64,000 nt of DNA from Rhodovibrio salinarum DSM 9154 (GCF_000515255.1 NZ_KI911559.1:654149-718148); one strand, 5' to 3'. Numbered from the stretch's first letter, positions 9,811 through 20,460 are shown. The notes: generated from the sequence alone by a model not told the origin. Numbers and translations: made by a program.

Positions 9811-10020
9811 AGCGCCCTGTCGAGCGCCTGATGGCTGCTCCGGCCGCGTTCCGGTGCGACCAAGGCTTGGAACCTTGGCACGCCGCTTACCGTTCTTCTC
9901 CTACGTGTTGCACCGCAGCGGTCCGGGGCGGGACGCGCCTTGCATTGCCGGGCCTGCCCGCGTACCAATGCCGGTTCGCCCCCGCGCGAGCGCATAATAG
10001 CCGTAACGAGGACGTACTCC

Positions 10021-11055
<1,035 letters not shown>

Positions 11056-11086
11056 CCTCTTCGGCGCGTTACGAAGCGGCACAAAG

Positions 11087-11116
11087 GGCGTCCGGGGCAA
11101 CCCGGGCGCCTTTTTT
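11087..11116 (+). terminator. Rho-independent terminator after asd
   Basis: A 10-base-pair stem (GGCGTCCGGG with CCCGGGCGCC, one G-T pair) closes a GCAA tetraloop and is followed by six T residues. It lies about 30 bases after the asd stop codon. Confidence 0.9.
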
Positions 11117-11173
11117 CTTTGGCGGATTGCAGGGGCAGTGTCTCTTCCGGCGGGAAGAGGACGGCTTACGGCG

Positions 11174-11551
11174 TTAGGCGCATTCCACCTTCACGGGCGC
11201 GCCGGCCTTCGCGCCCTTGAGCTTGCGCACGTCGTCGGGATCGGCGTCGGCGAAGATGTTGACCGGGGCGGCCAGGCGGATTTCGTCGCCCTGGCTGATC
11301 GGGGTCGGGCCGTAGCCGATCGCGATCGCGTTGCCTTCGGGCCAGTAGGCGATCTCGCCGGCATCGACCACTGCGCGCTGGTCGTCTTCAGGCGCGACGT
11401 CGAGCCGGGCGCCGAAATAAACTTCCTCGCCCCAGGTATTGGCCGTGCCCGTGACCGGGCAGGCGCTGGCAATCGCCTTGGCGGTCGGCGTGGCGCGCAG
11501 GGTTGCGTCGAAACAGACGTCCCCCACGGTGATCCGGATACGTTCAGTCAT
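11174..11551 (-). CDS. Cyclophilin-like fold protein
   Basis: A 125-residue protein of the small cyclophilin-like family (TM1367 type). Recognisable segments are [13 protein letters not shown] near the start, [13 protein letters not shown] in the middle, and [22 protein letters not shown], which matches the conserved end of the fold. The biochemical role is not established, and peptidyl-prolyl isomerase activity should not be assumed. It is convergent with asd and is followed, about 70 bases upstream in its own direction, by another small minus-strand gene. Confidence 0.8.
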   Translation of the reverse strand: MTERIRITVGDVCFDATLRATPTAKAIASACPVTGTANTWGEEVYFGARLDVAPEDDQRAVVDAGEIAYWPEGNAIAIGYGPTPISQGDEIRLAAPVNIFADADPDDVRKLKGAKAGAPVKVECA

Positions 11552-11619
11552 CGATACCTCCCGGACGGTTTTTCTCGTTTGCTCGTCCTTATGATGGACG
11601 TTGCACGATGACGGACGTT

Positions 11620-11985
11620 TTACCCGTCCTGATAGGCGGCGACCACCGCGTTCACTTCACGGGCGTGCGCGATCCGGGCCGGCTCGCCGCTGTCTGGGCC
11701 GTCGTAGCGTCCCAGCTCGCGCAGCAGCTGGAAGAAGCCCGGGCCCGGCAGGCCGTCGTTGCCGCGCCCGACCGCGAGCGCGGCCAGCATCGGCCGGTCG
11801 GCGGCGTGGTCGGCACGGGCGATCGCTTCCAGCGCTTCCGTCGTCTTGTGGATCGTGTGCGGGCCCGGCACCTCGGCCTCGTGGGCCAGATCGCGGTAGC
11901 GTACGGTCTGTCCCGCCCGTGCATGATCTTCCAGATGCCGGCGCAGCCGTGGGCAAAGTTCGACGATGAGCGCGAAGTCATTCAT
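11620..11985 (-). CDS. Conserved hypothetical protein
   Basis: A 121-residue soluble protein read from the ATG at 11985; function unknown. The N-terminal half ([20 protein letters not shown], then [17 protein letters not shown]) looks like a winged-helix or alkyltransferase-like DNA-binding fold, and the C-terminal half contains [19 protein letters not shown]. The pattern of a Tyr-Arg-Asp-Leu turn followed by helices resembles small ATL/MGMT-like domains, but no active-site Pro-Cys is present, so that comparison is tentative. It is divergent from mmsA. Confidence 0.65.
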   Translation of the reverse strand: MNDFALIVELCPRLRRHLEDHARAGQTVRYRDLAHEAEVPGPHTIHKTTEALEAIARADHAADRPMLAALAVGRGNDGLPGPGFFQLLRELGRYDGPDSGEPARIAHAREVNAVVAAYQDG

Positions 11986-12177
11986 GCCTTCCACGTAGGC
12001 TCCTCGGGCGCGTCTTGCGAGCCGTGGCCGGGATTTTCCTGTGCCCGGGTGGGGCGCCCGCCGTCTTGCCGCCGCCCGCGCGAGCGGGTAGGCAAGGGAG
12101 CCGTCCAAGAACGCGCCTGGCCGCGCCGTATGCGGCCCGGGTTCGACAACATGCCTGCGAAGGCCGGGAGGGATCTC

Positions 12178-13674
12178 ATGACCGAACAGTTGACCCACTT
12201 CATCGATGGTGCGCGTACGTCCGATACCGGCGGGCGCAGTGGCCCGGTGTATAACCCGGCAACCGGCCAGCAAACGGCCACGGTCGCCTTCGCCGACAAT
12301 GCGGTGTTGCAGCGCGCGGTCGCCTCCGCCAAGCAGGCCTTGCCGGACTGGGCCGGGAAGACGCCGCTCACCCGCGCGCGGGTGCTGTTCAAGTACAAGG
12401 AACTCTTGGAAGCCAACCGCGACAAGCTGGCGGAGCTGATCTGCCGCGAGCACGGCAAGGTGTTCAGCGACGCCAAGGGCGAGGTCACGCGCGGTATCGA
12501 GGTGGTGGAGTTCGCCACCGGCGCGCCGCACCTGCTCAAGGGTGACTACACCCCGCAGGTCGGCGGCAGCGTCGACAGCTTCTCGATGCGCATGCCGCTC
12601 GGCGTGGTCGCCGGCATCACGCCGTTCAACTTCCCGGCGATGGTGCCGATGTGGATGTTTCCGGTCGCGCTTGCCTGCGGCAACACCTTCGTCCTGAAGC
12701 CGAGCGAGAAGGACCCGAGCGCGCCGCTGTTCCTGGCCGAGCTGCTGATGGAGGCGGGCGCGCCGAAGGGCGTGCTGAACGTCGTCAACGGCGACAAGCA
12801 GGCGGTCGACGGCCTGATCCAGCACCCGGACGTGCAGGCGCTGTCGTTCGTCGGCTCGACGCCGATCGCCGAGTACATCTATCAGCACGGCTGTGCGCAG
12901 AATAAGCGCGTGCAGGCCCTGGGCGGCGCTAAGAACCACATGGTGGTGATGCCCGACGCCGACATGGACCAGGCCGCCGACGCGCTGATGGGTGCGGGCT
13001 ATGGCAGCGCGGGCGAGCGCTGCATGGCCGTCTCTGTGGCGGTCACGGTGGGCGAGGCCGGTGATCAGCTGATCTCCCGCCTGGCGCCGAAGGTGGAGAA
13101 CTTGCGGATCGGTCCCTGGGACGACGCCAAGGCCGACATGGGGCCGCTGGTCACCGCCGATCACCTGCAAAAGGTGAAGGGCTACGTCGACCTGGGCGTC
13201 GAGGAAGGCGCTGAGTTGATCGTCGATGGCCGCAGCCAGTCGCTGCAGGGCTACGAGAACGGCAACTTCATGGGCGGCTGCCTGTTCGACCGTGTGACCC
13301 CGGACATGCGGATCTATAAAGAGGAAATTTTCGGCCCCGTGCTGTCGGTGGTGCGCGCCAACAGCTACGACGAGGCGGTCGAGTTGGTGAACGCGCACGA
13401 GTTCGGCAACGGCTCGGCGATCTTCACCCGCGACGGCGACGCCGCCCGGCAGTACCAGCAGGAGGCGCAGACCGGCATGGTTGGCATCAACGTGCCGATC
13501 CCGGTGCCGATGGCCTTCCACTCCTTTGGTGGCTGGAAGCGCTCGCTGTTCGGCGATCATCACATGCACGGCATGGAAGGCGTGCGCTTCTATACCCGTC
13601 TGAAGACCGTGACGCAGCGTTGGCCCACCGGCATCCGCGCCGGCGCCGAATACACCATGCCGACGATGGAGTAG
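12178..13674 (+). CDS. mmsA: Methylmalonate-semialdehyde dehydrogenase (CoA-acylating)
   Basis: CoA-dependent aldehyde dehydrogenase that converts (methyl)malonate semialdehyde to propionyl- or acetyl-CoA in valine, thymine and myo-inositol breakdown. The protein has 498 residues, full length. [20 protein letters not shown] and [14 protein letters not shown] are MmsA signatures. The catalytic cysteine is in [22 protein letters not shown] is the expected N-terminus. GGGAGGG sits a few bases before the ATG at 12178. Its propionyl-CoA product could enter the ethylmalonyl-CoA/methylmalonyl-CoA network suggested by mcl2-mch; this link is inference. Confidence 0.95.
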   Translation: MTEQLTHFIDGARTSDTGGRSGPVYNPATGQQTATVAFADNAVLQRAVASAKQALPDWAGKTPLTRARVLFKYKELLEANRDKLAELICREHGKVFSDAKGEVTRGIEVVEFATGAPHLLKGDYTPQVGGSVDSFSMRMPLGVVAGITPFNFPAMVPMWMFPVALACGNTFVLKPSEKDPSAPLFLAELLMEAGAPKGVLNVVNGDKQAVDGLIQHPDVQALSFVGSTPIAEYIYQHGCAQNKRVQALGGAKNHMVVMPDADMDQAADALMGAGYGSAGERCMAVSVAVTVGEAGDQLISRLAPKVENLRIGPWDDAKADMGPLVTADHLQKVKGYVDLGVEEGAELIVDGRSQSLQGYENGNFMGGCLFDRVTPDMRIYKEEIFGPVLSVVRANSYDEAVELVNAHEFGNGSAIFTRDGDAARQYQQEAQTGMVGINVPIPVPMAFHSFGGWKRSLFGDHHMHGMEGVRFYTRLKTVTQRWPTGIRAGAEYTMPTME

Positions 13675-13768
13675 GCTGAGCGCCGCGCGTCCTGTCTCCA
13701 GGCCGTTGACCTCGGCGCCAGCCGGCGCTTAGGTGCGCTGCGAAGACGGGTACGGAAGTGAGGAGTGC

Positions 13769-14947
13769 ATGGCCGAGGCCGCGCGCGACAGCGCCAAGGC
13801 AACTAGCGACGCGCCGCAGCAGACCGACGTGAGCGCGGACGGGCCGCTCGCGGCCTATCGCACCCTGCGCCAGCAGGGCGAGATCGCCGCCGATCCCGCG
13901 CAGGAGCTGGCGGCGGAGAAGCTGGAATCGCTGCATCACGCCCTGCGCAACTACCAGCCCAAGAATCCTGGCGGCTGGAAGGCCCGCCTGGGCCTCGCCC
14001 GCCGGCCGGAGACGCCGCCGCAGGGCCTGTACCTGTACGGCGACGTCGGGCGCGGCAAGTCCATGCTGATGGATTTGTTCCACGACCGCGCACCGGTCGA
14101 GCGGAAGCGGCGCGTGCACTTCCACGCCTTCATGGCCGAGGTGCACGACCGGCTGCATGCCTGGCGGCAGGAAACCAAGGGGGCGAAGGCCGACCCGTTG
14201 CCGCAGCTGGCGGAGAAGATCGCGCAGGAAAACTGGCTGCTGTGCTTCGACGAGTTTCACGTCGTCAACGTTGCCGACGCGATGATCCTGGGCCGGCTGT
14301 TCGAGGCGCTGTTCGAGCACGGGGTGGTGGTCGTCGCCACCTCCAACTTCCCGCCCGACCGGCTGTACGAGAACGGCCTGCAGCGCGGCCGCTTCCTCCC
14401 GTTCATCGAGCTGCTGAAGCAGCGCCTGGACGTGCTCGGCCTGGAGGGCGGGCGCGACTACCGGCTGAGCCGCCTGTCCGACATCACGGTCTATCAGACC
14501 CCGCTCGGCCCCAAGGCCCGCCAGGCGATGGACCAGGCCTTCGCGCGCTTGACCGAGGGGGCGGAGATCGCGCGCGACTACGTCACGGTGAAGGGCCGGC
14601 GGGTCGAGGTGCCGCGCTGCGCCCGTGGGGTGGCGCGCTTCGGCTTCGACGACCTATGCGCCAAGGCGCTGGGCGCGCAGGACTATCTGGCGATCGCCAC
14701 GCACTTCCACACCGTGCTGCTGGACGACGTGCCGGCAATGACCGGCGATCAGCGCAACGAGGCGCGGCGCTTCATGACCCTGATCGACGCCCTCTACGAG
14801 CATCGCTGCAACCTCTTGATCGCCGCCGATGCGCCGCCGGAACGCCTGTACCAGGGCGAGGACGGCGGCTTCGAGTTCCAGCGCACCGTCTCGCGCCTGA
14901 TGGAAATGCAGTCCAAGGACTACATTGCCCTGCCGCACCTGACGTGA
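13769..14947 (+). CDS. zapE: Cell division ATPase ZapE (AFG1-like)
   Basis: AFG1/ZapE-family P-loop ATPase associated with the division ring in proteobacteria. It has 392 residues from the ATG at 13769, which has GAGGAG a few bases upstream; an in-frame start 12 codons earlier is possible but lacks this signal. The Walker A motif is in LYGDVGRGKSMLMDLF and Walker B in LLCFDEFHVVNVADAM. Sensor-like VVATSNFPPDRLYENGLQR and the C-terminal ERLYQGEDGGFEFQRTVSRL are diagnostic. The typical mdh neighbour is not found next to it here. Confidence 0.93.
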   Translation: MAEAARDSAKATSDAPQQTDVSADGPLAAYRTLRQQGEIAADPAQELAAEKLESLHHALRNYQPKNPGGWKARLGLARRPETPPQGLYLYGDVGRGKSMLMDLFHDRAPVERKRRVHFHAFMAEVHDRLHAWRQETKGAKADPLPQLAEKIAQENWLLCFDEFHVVNVADAMILGRLFEALFEHGVVVVATSNFPPDRLYENGLQRGRFLPFIELLKQRLDVLGLEGGRDYRLSRLSDITVYQTPLGPKARQAMDQAFARLTEGAEIARDYVTVKGRRVEVPRCARGVARFGFDDLCAKALGAQDYLAIATHFHTVLLDDVPAMTGDQRNEARRFMTLIDALYEHRCNLLIAADAPPERLYQGEDGGFEFQRTVSRLMEMQSKDYIALPHLT

Positions 14948-15024
14948 GGAAGCGCCAGGAGCGCGCGGCGAGGGAGCTTCACGTGTGAAGCAGGGGGAAT
15001 TGATGTGACGGCTGACCGCCGTGC

Positions 15025-15858
15025 TTATTCCCCTACCTGCAGCAGCAATCCGCGTTTGCGGGCGACGTGGAAGCTGTACAGGAACAGGAACGCTCCCAGC
15101 GCCAGGTAGCAGAGATCGACCAGCGCGGCGTGCAGCAGCAGGTCGGTGCGCACCGTGTCGTCGACCAGAATCGCGCGCATCCCCTCGAACACCGGGGCGG
15201 TCGGCAGCATCCAGGACACCGGCTGCAGCCAGTCGGGCAGGGTGGCGACCGGGTAATAGACCGCCGACACTGGCGCCAGCAGGAAGATCGCCAGCCAGGC
15301 CACGCTTTCGGCGCCCTGGCCGACGCGCAGGACGAGCGCGGAGACCATCATCCCGATCGCCCAGCCGAACACCAGCAGCAAGGTGAAGAAGGCGACCAGC
15401 GGCAGGCCCAGCGTGAAGATGTTGAACCGGTAGAACACGATCGCCAGCGCGGCGGCCGGTAGCACGCCGATCAGGGTACGCAGCAGGCTCATCACCGTCA
15501 GCGCCGCCAGGAACTCACGGGGCGCCAAGGGGCTGACGGCCAGATTACCCAGGTTGCGCGACCAGATTTCCTCCAGGAAGGACAGCGAAAAGCCGAGCTG
15601 GCCGCGGAACAGCACGTCCCACAGCAGCACCGCGGCGATCAGCACGCCCGCGGCCTGCGCGACGTAGGCGCTGTGCTGCAGGAAGAACTGCGTGATGAAG
15701 CCCCACAGGATCATCTGGATCGTGGGCCAGTACATCAACTCGAAGACGCGCGGCCAGCTGGTCTGCATCAGGTAGACGTGCCGCAGCACGACCGCGCCGA
15801 TTCGCCCGATCATGCTGCCGGTCGCCTGGGAGGTTGGGGCATCCGCCAGGCGGCTCAT
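15025..15858 (-). CDS. ABC-2 type transporter permease
   Basis: Integral membrane subunit of an ABC exporter, 277 residues. About six transmembrane segments are visible, for example FELMYWPTIQMILWGFITQF, VLIAAVLLWDVLF and LPLVAFFTLLLVFGWAIGMM. ABC-2 hallmarks are the amphipathic SRNLGNLAVSPLAPREFLAA segment and the extracytoplasmic YYPVATLPDWLQPVSWMLP. Its ATG overlaps the stop of the upstream ATPase gene by ATGA, so the two form one transporter. The substrate is unknown. Confidence 0.9.
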   Translation of the reverse strand: MSRLADAPTSQATGSMIGRIGAVVLRHVYLMQTSWPRVFELMYWPTIQMILWGFITQFFLQHSAYVAQAAGVLIAAVLLWDVLFRGQLGFSLSFLEEIWSRNLGNLAVSPLAPREFLAALTVMSLLRTLIGVLPAAALAIVFYRFNIFTLGLPLVAFFTLLLVFGWAIGMMVSALVLRVGQGAESVAWLAIFLLAPVSAVYYPVATLPDWLQPVSWMLPTAPVFEGMRAILVDDTVRTDLLLHAALVDLCYLALGAFLFLYSFHVARKRGLLLQVGE

Positions 15859-16661
15859 TCGGCCAACGCTCCCTCGGGCGTGTGGTGCGGCATTTCGCCG
15901 CCGCGTTGCCGGTCACGAGCGATGTCCAGGAACACCTCTTCCAAATTGCCGCGGCCATAGCGGTCGAGCAGGTGGCGTGGCGTGCCCTGGTCGACGATCC
16001 GGCCGGCACGCATCATCTTCACGTCGTGGCACATCCGCTCGACCTCGGCCATGTTGTGGCTGGCAAGCAGGATCGCGCAGCCGCTTTCGCGCTGATAGGC
16101 CTCCAGATAGCTGCGCATCCAGTCGCCCGTGTCGGGATCGAGCGAGGCGGTCGGTTCGTCCAGGAACAGCACCTGCGGGGCGTTGATCAGCGCCTTGGCG
16201 AGCGCGACCCGCGTTTTCTGTCCGGCCGAGAGGCTGCCCAACCGGCGTTTGCGCAAGTCGCCGAGGTCGAGTTCGTGCAGCAGATCTTCGATCCGTTGGC
16301 GCGGCCTTGGGACGCCGTAGAGTCGGGCGAAAAAGCTCAGCGTTTGCCGGACGTTGAGCCGCCGGGGCAGGTCGACATAGGGACTGGAAAAGTTGACCAG
16401 GGCCATCGCGCGGTGGCGCGCCCGCGCCATGTCGTGGCCCAGCACCTCGACCCGTCCGCTGGTCGGCAGCAGCAGGCCCAGCAGCATGGCGATCGTGGTC
16501 GTCTTGCCCGCGCCGTTCGCGCCCAGCAGCGCCATCGTCGTACCGCGCGGAACGTCGAAGTCGATTCCCTGAACGGCGTGCACCGACCCGAACGTCTTGG
16601 TCAAAGCAACCGCCCGGACGACGGGGGCGGGGGAGTCAGGGGCGGCGGGCTGGACGGTCAT
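15855..16661 (-). CDS. ABC transporter ATP-binding protein
   Basis: ATPase subunit partnering the downstream permease, 268 residues. Walker A is in LGANGAGKTTTIAMLLGLL, the signature motif in LGSLSAGQKTRVALAKALI, and Walker B in VLFLDEPTASLDPDTG, followed by the switch histidine in ILLASHNMAEVERM. It belongs to the ABC-2/drug- and polysaccharide-export subfamily. Start is the ATG at 16661, divergent from regB with about 140 bases between them. Confidence 0.93.
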   Translation of the reverse strand: MTVQPAAPDSPAPVVRAVALTKTFGSVHAVQGIDFDVPRGTTMALLGANGAGKTTTIAMLLGLLLPTSGRVEVLGHDMARARHRAMALVNFSSPYVDLPRRLNVRQTLSFFARLYGVPRPRQRIEDLLHELDLGDLRKRRLGSLSAGQKTRVALAKALINAPQVLFLDEPTASLDPDTGDWMRSYLEAYQRESGCAILLASHNMAEVERMCHDVKMMRAGRIVDQGTPRHLLDRYGRGNLEEVFLDIARDRQRGGEMPHHTPEGALAE

Positions 16662-16803
16662 TTCGGCAATATGGCTTGGCGCGTTGAAACAGGCCAGAGG
16701 GTCCCCACGCGGTTCAGTCTATTGCTTCGATCGATGGTGTGGCATGCCCGTGTTGCAATGCACACCCGACGTGTAAGACTTGGCGAAAACGCCATGGCGC
16801 GCC

Positions 16804-18219
16804 ATGCTCGCAGATGTAATGACAACCGATGTCCAACCAACTCTGAAGCGTGGGGTGCGCCCCCTGACCCCAACGACGAGCGCCGTCGCGGATGGCGGGC
16901 GGGTGCGGTTGCGTACCTTGAACACGATCCGCTGGGTCGCGGTGGGCGGTCAGATGGCGGCGCTGGCGCTCGTCTACGTCGGTCTGGAGTATCCGCTGCC
17001 GATCGTGCCGGCCGTGCTGCTGGTACTGGTGTCGGTTGCGACCAACCTGCAGGCCGCGTGGTCGCATCGCGGCGCGCCCTGGCTGACAGACCGGGGGGCT
17101 GCAATCTACCTCGCGGTCGATCTGGTGCAGCTAAGCGCCTTGCTGGCGCTTACCGGCGGTTTGGCCAACCCCTTCGCGCTTTTGATTCTGGCGCCTGTCA
17201 CGGTGTCGGCAAGCGTGCTGTCGCGTACGAGCACCTTGGCGCTTGCTGGGGTCGCGATCCTATCGGCGAGCGTGCTGGCGCTGTGGCACGTTCCGTTGCC
17301 CTGGGCGAACGGGGGGCTGGACCTGCCGCGTTTGTATATCGGCGGCATCTGGGCAGCGCTGGTTCTCGCGGTGTCTTTCATCGCCGCCTATGTGTTCTCG
17401 CTTGCCGCCGAAGCGCAGCGCATGTCCGACGCGCTGTCCGCCACGCAGATGGCATTGGCGCGCGAGCAGCGGCTTTCCGCGTTGGGGGGACTGGCGGCTG
17501 CGGCGGCGCACGAGCTGGGCAGCCCGCTTGGCACCATCGCCGTGGTTGCGCGCGAGATTCGTGGCGAGGTGCCCGAAGGCAGCGACATGGAGGAGGACGC
17601 CGAGTTGCTGCTGCAGGAAACGCAGCGTTGCCGGGATATCTTGGCGCGCCTTGCCGCCCAGCCGGAGGGCGACCAGGACGACACCACCTTCTGGGACTTG
17701 CCGCTGTCTGCGTTGGCGCAAACCGCCGGCCAGCCGTTTCAGCGTGAGGAAATCGCGCTCGAGGTGCGTACGGACCCGCGCGATGGATCGGCGCAGCCGA
17801 CGGTCCAGCGCAAGCCGGAGATTCTGCACGCGATCGGGACGCTGGTGCAGAATGCCATGGGATTCGCGAACAGTCAGGTCGTGTTGGAAACGCGCTGGGA
17901 TGCGCGGACCGCGGAACTTGCGATCCTGGACGATGGGCCTGGCTTCGATCCGCAGATCGTCCCATATCTTGGGGAGCCCTATCTTTCGACGCGTCGACGG
18001 GACTCGGGCGGCGAAAACATGGGCCTGGGTATTTTCATCGCGCGCACGTTGTTGGCGCGTACGGGCGCCGATGTCCTGTTCGACAACCGCCCGGAGGGCG
18101 GCGCGCAGGTAATCGTGCGCTGGCCGCGCGCGCGTTTGGAAGAAGCCGCACCGGCGGGCGGCGGGTCGACCTGGCCCGGACACGCGCCGCGCCGACAAGA
18201 CGAGAGGGTAGCGTCATGA
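16804..18219 (+). CDS. regB: Redox sensor histidine kinase RegB/PrrB
   Basis: Membrane sensor kinase of the RegB/PrrB/ActS family, which controls photosynthesis, respiration, CO2 and N2 fixation genes according to redox state. About six N-terminal membrane helices are followed by the H-box AAAAHELGSPLGTIAVV (His ~236), then G1 (LDDGPGFD) and G2 (GGENMGLGIFIA). The quinone-site motif GGLANPF lies at ~118-124. A cysteine in QRCRDIL is exactly 40 residues after the H-box histidine, the spacing of the redox-active Cys265 of Rhodobacter RegB. The start is uncertain: ATG 16804 is used, with 16819 or TTG 16780 possible and no clear ribosome binding site. It overlaps regA. Confidence 0.93.
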   Translation: MLADVMTTDVQPTLKRGVRPLTPTTSAVADGGRVRLRTLNTIRWVAVGGQMAALALVYVGLEYPLPIVPAVLLVLVSVATNLQAAWSHRGAPWLTDRGAAIYLAVDLVQLSALLALTGGLANPFALLILAPVTVSASVLSRTSTLALAGVAILSASVLALWHVPLPWANGGLDLPRLYIGGIWAALVLAVSFIAAYVFSLAAEAQRMSDALSATQMALAREQRLSALGGLAAAAAHELGSPLGTIAVVAREIRGEVPEGSDMEEDAELLLQETQRCRDILARLAAQPEGDQDDTTFWDLPLSALAQTAGQPFQREEIALEVRTDPRDGSAQPTVQRKPEILHAIGTLVQNAMGFANSQVVLETRWDARTAELAILDDGPGFDPQIVPYLGEPYLSTRRRDSGGENMGLGIFIARTLLARTGADVLFDNRPEGGAQVIVRWPRARLEEAAPAGGGSTWPGHAPRRQDERVAS

Positions 18220-18851
18220 CTGAGCGGATGGACGTTAAGGGGCGGAACACTGACGGTGTCGACACCCCGAGCGCTGGAACAGCCACGATTGGCCAGCCGA
18301 GCGGGGCTGCCAGCGAGGTGGCCGACCTCGGCCGTCTCTTGTTGGTCGACGATGACGAGCGTTTTCTGACCCGGCTGGGTCGGGCGATGGCGAAGCGGGG
18401 ATTCGAGGTATCGACCGCGACCAGCGTTGAGGAAGGGGCGCAGCTTGCGCATAGAACCGCACCGGACTACGCGCTCGTCGACCTGCGCCTGGAAGATGGC
18501 AACGGCCTGGAAGTCGTGCAGCAGATCCGCGAACACCGGCCGGAGTGTCGGGTCGTGGTGCTGACCGGCTATGGCAACATCACCACTGCCGTTGCCGCCG
18601 TGAAGGCCGGGGCGGTCGATTACCTCTCCAAGCCGGCCGATGCCGACCAGATCGCTTCGGCATTGCTGGCGCAGGGCGAGGATCTGCCGGAGCCGCCGGA
18701 CAACCCGATGAGCGCGGATCGCGTGCGTTGGGAGCATATCCAGCGGGTTTACGAGCAGTGTGACCGCAACGTTTCCGAGACCGCGCGGCGGCTGCGTATG
18801 CACCGGCGCACCCTGCAGCGTATCCTCAGCAAGTATGCGCCGCGTGACTGA
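18216..18851 (+). CDS. regA: Redox response regulator RegA/PrrA
   Basis: Partner of RegB, 211 residues. The receiver domain starts around LLLVDDDERFLTRLGRAM, the phosphoacceptor aspartate is in DYALVDLRLEDGNG, and the conserved lysine is in DYLSKPADA. The C-terminal Fis-type helix-turn-helix (NVSETARRLRMHRRTLQRIL) is almost identical across RegA proteins. The N-terminus carries an extra ~35-residue Gly/Ala/Thr-rich stretch before the receiver. The ATG overlaps the regB stop (ATGA), with no senC or hvrA between or after them. Confidence 0.95.
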   Translation: MTERMDVKGRNTDGVDTPSAGTATIGQPSGAASEVADLGRLLLVDDDERFLTRLGRAMAKRGFEVSTATSVEEGAQLAHRTAPDYALVDLRLEDGNGLEVVQQIREHRPECRVVVLTGYGNITTAVAAVKAGAVDYLSKPADADQIASALLAQGEDLPEPPDNPMSADRVRWEHIQRVYEQCDRNVSETARRLRMHRRTLQRILSKYAPRD

Positions 18852-18986
18852 CCCGCGGCGCTGCTACGATCCGGGTGGCCAGGGCGAAAGTGCGGCAGGC
18901 GGATGGTCTGTGGCTTTGCGCCCATGGCCAACGGGCAACGCCATGGGTCAGGCTTTGTGTGAGTGCTGCGGGCTCGGTAACGATGC

Positions 18987-19310
18987 CTAGCGGGATTTCA
19001 CGTCGATTTGCAGGATGACGTTGCCCTTGGCCTTGTACAGCGACTTTTGGCCCTGTTTGGGGATGGGGACATGGGTCTTGTGGCAGTAGGCGATTAATGC
19101 CGCCGTCATTTCCAGTGCGGTGAAATGCGTCGGTCGCGGCACGTTTTCGAATTTAATCCGCGCGCTCACGCCTTCTTCCGTCTGACCGTCATACTCGATC
19201 GATGCCACCTGGCTTCTGGGCAGCGTGCGCTCGTGCGCCTCGGCAAACGTGCGCAGTGCCTGTTCGACTTCGGGCGTAGTGAAACGGATCAGGCGGCGTT
19301 CGCTTGGCAT
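18987..19310 (-). CDS. Conserved hypothetical protein (107 aa)
   Basis: Soluble 107-residue protein, not recognised. It begins with RRLIRFTTPEVEQALRTFAE and contains a beta-rich middle (ASIEYDGQTEEGVSARIKF) and a helical segment TALEMTAALIAYCHKTHVPI, ending with a basic beta strand. The gene is third in a minus-strand operon behind a PAS_5 protein and a membrane-anchored protein, 40 bases from the latter. Codon use is GC-rich but slightly less biased than its neighbours. Confidence 0.65.
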   Translation of the reverse strand: MPSERRLIRFTTPEVEQALRTFAEAHERTLPRSQVASIEYDGQTEEGVSARIKFENVPRPTHFTALEMTAALIAYCHKTHVPIPKQGQKSLYKAKGNVILQIDVKSR

Positions 19311-19349
19311 GGCGCACTTTTGAATTGAAAAGACGAGAGGGGGCAGCGG

Positions 19350-19769
19350 CTACGTGTTGCCGAAGTGATTGAGTGCCCAAATCGCGGCGAAGCCGAGAGC
19401 CACGAGCAGTACCGCTTTCACGGCGAGCATGGGCAACGAGGAACTGATGCTGCCGGCCTTGCCCTCGTTGACCTTGGCGTCGTTGCGGGCCGTGCGCGTC
19501 GCCGTCGCTTCCCGGCGCGCTTCGGCGCGCTCCTTGAGAGCGGTGTCGTTGTGCTGATCGAGCGCGCTGGAGCGATACACCGTGCGTGACTTGTACCCAC
19601 CTGTTTCGGGATCGAAACGTTCTTCGACCACGCGTATGGCCGGAAACCGCCGGCTTTCGTCCATGCGGCGCGCTTCCAGGATCGCCAAGTCACGGTCGTC
19701 AAAGAACCCCTGTATCTTCCAGCGGCCGCCCGTATAACTATGGAGCTCGTAGGCGATCTCGGCGCTCAT
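19350..19769 (-). CDS. Tail-anchored hypothetical protein
   Basis: A 139-residue protein with a soluble beta-rich N-terminal part (AYELHSYTGGRWKIQGFFDD, AIRVVEERFD), a charged helical linker rich in Ala/Arg/Glu (about residues 75-105), and one C-terminal membrane helix (MLAVKAVLLVALGFAAIWAL). This layout predicts tail anchoring with the N-terminal domain in the cytoplasm. Its ATG overlaps the stop of the upstream PAS_5 gene by ATGA, so the two are translationally coupled. Function unknown. Confidence 0.7.
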   Translation of the reverse strand: MSAEIAYELHSYTGGRWKIQGFFDDRDLAILEARRMDESRRFPAIRVVEERFDPETGGYKSRTVYRSSALDQHNDTALKERAEARREATATRTARNDAKVNEGKAGSISSSLPMLAVKAVLLVALGFAAIWALNHFGNT

Positions 19770-20251
19770 GCCTGCGCTCCTTCATCGACCTCGGTCACCG
19801 TGTCGGCCCCGAGTAGGCGGCCGTTCGCGGCCCCCAACAGATGGTCGATGGTCGTTCCGTCGTTCGACAACGGCAGCAGGACCGAGCGGAACAGCGTGCG
19901 CCCGGCATCCAGCATGGCGTCGCCGCCCAGACTGACCGGCACCAGCTTCTCCAGCGTCAGGTCGATAAAGCCGGCGGCGTGGTGCAGCAGGGCGCTTTCG
20001 GGCACTTCTTTAAGTGTCGCGGGGACCCCGTCCGGAAGCTCGGCCAAGAAGCCGTCACCGACGTGCAGCAGTTGGCTTGCCCCCGCTTGACCGTCGGCCA
20101 GACGCAGCAGGAAGCATTGCGCCCAGTCGTCGCCGACTTGCGCGGCGTCGATGTCGTCCGCGCGTGGGTAGTCGCGCTCGCCGCGCAGATCGTCCCAGTA
20201 CGCCAGCAGACGCAGGACAAGCCGGCGCTCGTCCGGCCGGTAAACGTTCAT
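19766..20251 (-). CDS. PAS_5 family protein
   Basis: Small PAS-type protein of the PAS_5 family, about 161 residues, with no attached output domain. The segment RLVLRLLAYWDDLRGERDYP, followed by an aspartate-rich ADDIDAAQVGDDW, matches the family opening, and LLPLSNDGTTIDHLLGAANG the end (LLPLS..G..ID..LG). A role as a sensor or adaptor is inferred. The ATG at 20251 is chosen because GGGAGA lies nine bases upstream; an in-frame ATG at 20299 would add 16 residues. It heads a three-gene operon divergent from the exopolysaccharide locus. Confidence 0.75.
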   Translation of the reverse strand: MNVYRPDERRLVLRLLAYWDDLRGERDYPRADDIDAAQVGDDWAQCFLLRLADGQAGASQLLHVGDGFLAELPDGVPATLKEVPESALLHHAAGFIDLTLEKLVPVSLGGDAMLDAGRTLFRSVLLPLSNDGTTIDHLLGAANGRLLGADTVTEVDEGAQA

Positions 20252-20460
20252 ACTTGTCGGGTCTCCCATTGCCATGAATGGCTTAGCGATCTCCAGCATG
20301 TGCGTGCTTGCTTAAAAAGCCGTAAAATCCCGTAACGAGCGTACCGACGTGTCGTGGTTGTTAAGCATGGCGCGTTGTGGCAATAGTGCATCCTATGCGG
20401 GTGTTGTGCGGTGATGTGACCACCTAAAGAAGTAAAATATCACGGGAGTAACGCATTTAG

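Noticed and set aside
14976-14991. GCTTCAC-GT-GTGAAGC inverted repeat between zapE and the ABC permease
   Set aside because: Short stem, two-base centre and no T tract, so not a convincing terminator; no basis for an operator call.
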